Part shown: piece by piece, positions 6,662-7,430 of the stretch
How positions within the stretch are numbered: the first letter of the stretch is position 1
Layout: every line of letters begins with the position of its first letter
Origin: Bacillota bacterium
GTDB lineage: Bacteria > Bacillota_E > Sulfobacillia > Sulfobacillales > Sulfobacillaceae
Direction of reading: 5' to 3'
NCBI GenBank assembly: GCA_021820645.1
Contig: JAKADJ010000105.1
Location: 1-7,430 of the forward strand
DNA: 7,430 nt
The notes under the pieces: model-generated
What the model saw: only the letters and a program-made list of their open reading frames with translations
Told to the model about the DNA's origin: nothing
The model's database searches: none
Position numbers and translations under genes: made by a program

Positions 6662-6682
6662 GCGAAGAGGACCATTTTCTGT
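6640..6682 (+). terminator. T-box-controlled intrinsic terminator
   Basis: A 16-bp stem: AAATGGTCCTTTTCGC (6640-6655) pairs with GCGAAGAGGACCATTT (6662-6677), with one T-G wobble and a 6-base loop CCTTAA. It is followed by TCTGTTTCG, so the T tract is short and interrupted and is partly supplied by the 3' arm. It should form when tRNA-Val is charged. It is also the only terminator visible downstream of groES. Confidence 0.9.
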
Positions 6683-6735
6683 TTCGTTAGAACGGGTGGC
6701 GAAACTCCGATTACAAGAAAGGAAAGGGAAGCGAG

Positions 6736-7430
6736 ATGGAGTTAAGTTCACGGTACGAGCCCGAGTCAGTCGAGCGGAAATGGTATCAGAGGTGGCGCGA
6801 CGCCGGATATTTCAAACCGCAGGGGAAACCCGGTGCACCCACGTTTAGCATTGCCATGCCTCCGCCTAATGTTACGGGGGTGCTTCATGTTGGCCATGCC
6901 TTAAACACCACTTGGCAGGATATCTTAGTGCGCTACCACCGTATGTTGGGTGACGATACGGTATGGATCCCGGGAACCGATCACGCGGGGATCCACACCC
7001 AAATGAAGGTTGATGAGATGATCCGGCAAGAAGGATTAGATCGGCGAGCCATGGGTCGCGGCGCGTTCATTGAGCGGGTCTGGCAGTGGAAGGATCAGTA
7101 CGGGAACGAAATTTTAAATCAGGTGGAACGACTCGGGGCTTCGGTGGATTGGAGTCGCCTGCGATTCACCCTAGATTCTGGCTTGTCTTCGGCAGTAACG
7201 GAAGTGTTTGTGCGACTCTACGAAGAAGGGCTCCTATATCGCGGCCACTATATTACTAATTGGTGTGTCTCTTGCCGCACAGCCCTCTCCGATATCGAGG
7301 TGGAGCATGAAGATCAAGCCGGGCAACTAACTTATATCGTCTACCCGCTAGAGGGCCAGGATGGGTCGATAACAGTGGCCACCACTCGACCCGAAACCAT
7401 GTTAGGTGACACTGCGGTGGCGGTGCATCC
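6736..7430 (+). CDS. valS: Valyl-tRNA synthetase, N-terminal part (runs off the window)
   Basis: 231 complete codons of a class I aminoacyl-tRNA synthetase that charges tRNA-Val using ATP. The ATP-binding HIGH motif appears as PPPNVTGVLHVGHAL (42-56, HVGH 51-54). GTDHAGIHTQ (80-89) follows; most ValRS have Ala where His87 stands here. The zinc/linker region YITNWCVSCRTALSDIEVE and the start of the CP1 editing domain, with the signature TTRPETMLGDTAVAVH (about 216-231), are also present. Editing removes mischarged threonine. The KMSKS motif and anticodon-binding domain lie beyond the window. The start ATG at 6736 follows AAAGGAAAGGG with about 7 bases of spacing and gives the usual N-terminus MELSSRYEPESVERKWYQRW. 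The T-box leader directly upstream is consistent with the assignment to valine. Confidence 0.96.
   Translation, partial: MELSSRYEPESVERKWYQRWRDAGYFKPQGKPGAPTFSIAMPPPNVTGVLHVGHALNTTWQDILVRYHRMLGDDTVWIPGTDHAGIHTQMKVDEMIRQEGLDRRAMGRGAFIERVWQWKDQYGNEILNQVERLGASVDWSRLRFTLDSGLSSAVTEVFVRLYEEGLLYRGHYITNWCVSCRTALSDIEVEHEDQAGQLTYIVYPLEGQDGSITVATTRPETMLGDTAVAVH

Larger units (their letters stand above)
6443..6682 (+). promoter_or_regulatory. T-box leader (tRNA-Val sensing) of valS
   Basis: A cis-acting RNA that senses uncharged tRNA and controls valS by antitermination. The conserved T-box core AAGGTGGTACCGCGAA lies at 6626-6641. Its UGGU would pair with a tRNA 3' end ACCA, which fits a tRNA-Val with discriminator A. 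Stem I features include the AGTA motif (6472-6475), helix CCTGCCT/AGGTAGG (6480-6486 with 6515-6521), the AGAGAG bulge (6487-6492) and the distal hairpin GGGAT/ATCCC with loop CGGTGTA (6495-6511). GTC at 6530-6532, on the 3' side of the specifier region, is the likely valine specifier codon (moderate confidence, since the lower helix is not cleanly drawn). Further helices are TGCCC/GGGCA (6554-6578) and a 7-bp stem III with loop TTCCA (6602-6620). The downstream gene is ValRS, which agrees with the valine assignment. Confidence 0.93.

Noticed and set aside
6600..6848. 82-codon plus-strand frame across the T-box and valS start
   Set aside because: It covers the T-box core, terminator and valS 5' end in another frame and has no family resemblance.

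Overview
The window looks like an ordinary chromosomal segment of a Gram-positive, Firmicutes-type (Bacillota) bacterium. The evidence is a T-box leader ahead of valS, strong GGAGG-type ribosome binding sites, consensus sigma-A promoters, two lipobox-type substrate-binding lipoproteins, and a moderate GC content (judged by eye). A Sulfobacillus-like acidophile is possible but is only a guess from general flavour. No mobile element, CRISPR array, tRNA, rRNA or phage gene was seen.

Left part (1-2910, all minus strand): an ABC peptide/nickel-type importer operon, read right to left. It encodes a family 5 solute-binding lipoprotein (1297-2910), an OppB/DppB-type permease (261-1214) and the first 82 residues of an OppC/DppC-type permease (1-246, running off the window). 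A perfect 9-bp inverted repeat lies between the binding protein and the first permease. The ATPase genes are not in view and may lie further downstream.

Middle part (3152-5949): two unrelated GNAT acetyltransferases lie head to head. One is a 375-aa Eis-like two-domain type on the minus strand; the other is a 172-aa RimJ/RimL-like type on the plus strand. Convergent with the second, and sharing the bases of its stop codon, is a 300-aa lipoprotein of the NMT1/SsuA-like periplasmic binding fold. It has no transporter partners in view.

Right part (5950-7430, plus strand): a textbook sigma-A promoter (TTGACA, 16 bp, TATAAT) drives a short groES of 88 aa. This GroES appears to lack the roof hairpin, has no CIRCE operator and is not followed by groEL. 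Ten bases after its stop codon begins the -10 box of a second promoter. That promoter feeds a valine T-box leader whose antiterminator and terminator can be drawn base by base, followed by the 5' part of valS (231 complete codons visible). The T-box terminator is the only terminator visible downstream of groES, so read-through groES transcripts would also meet the tRNA-Val-sensing switch.

No wholly new system was recognised. The points most worth a second look are the roof-less solitary GroES and its layout relative to the valS T-box, and the repeated decamer inside the T-box leader.
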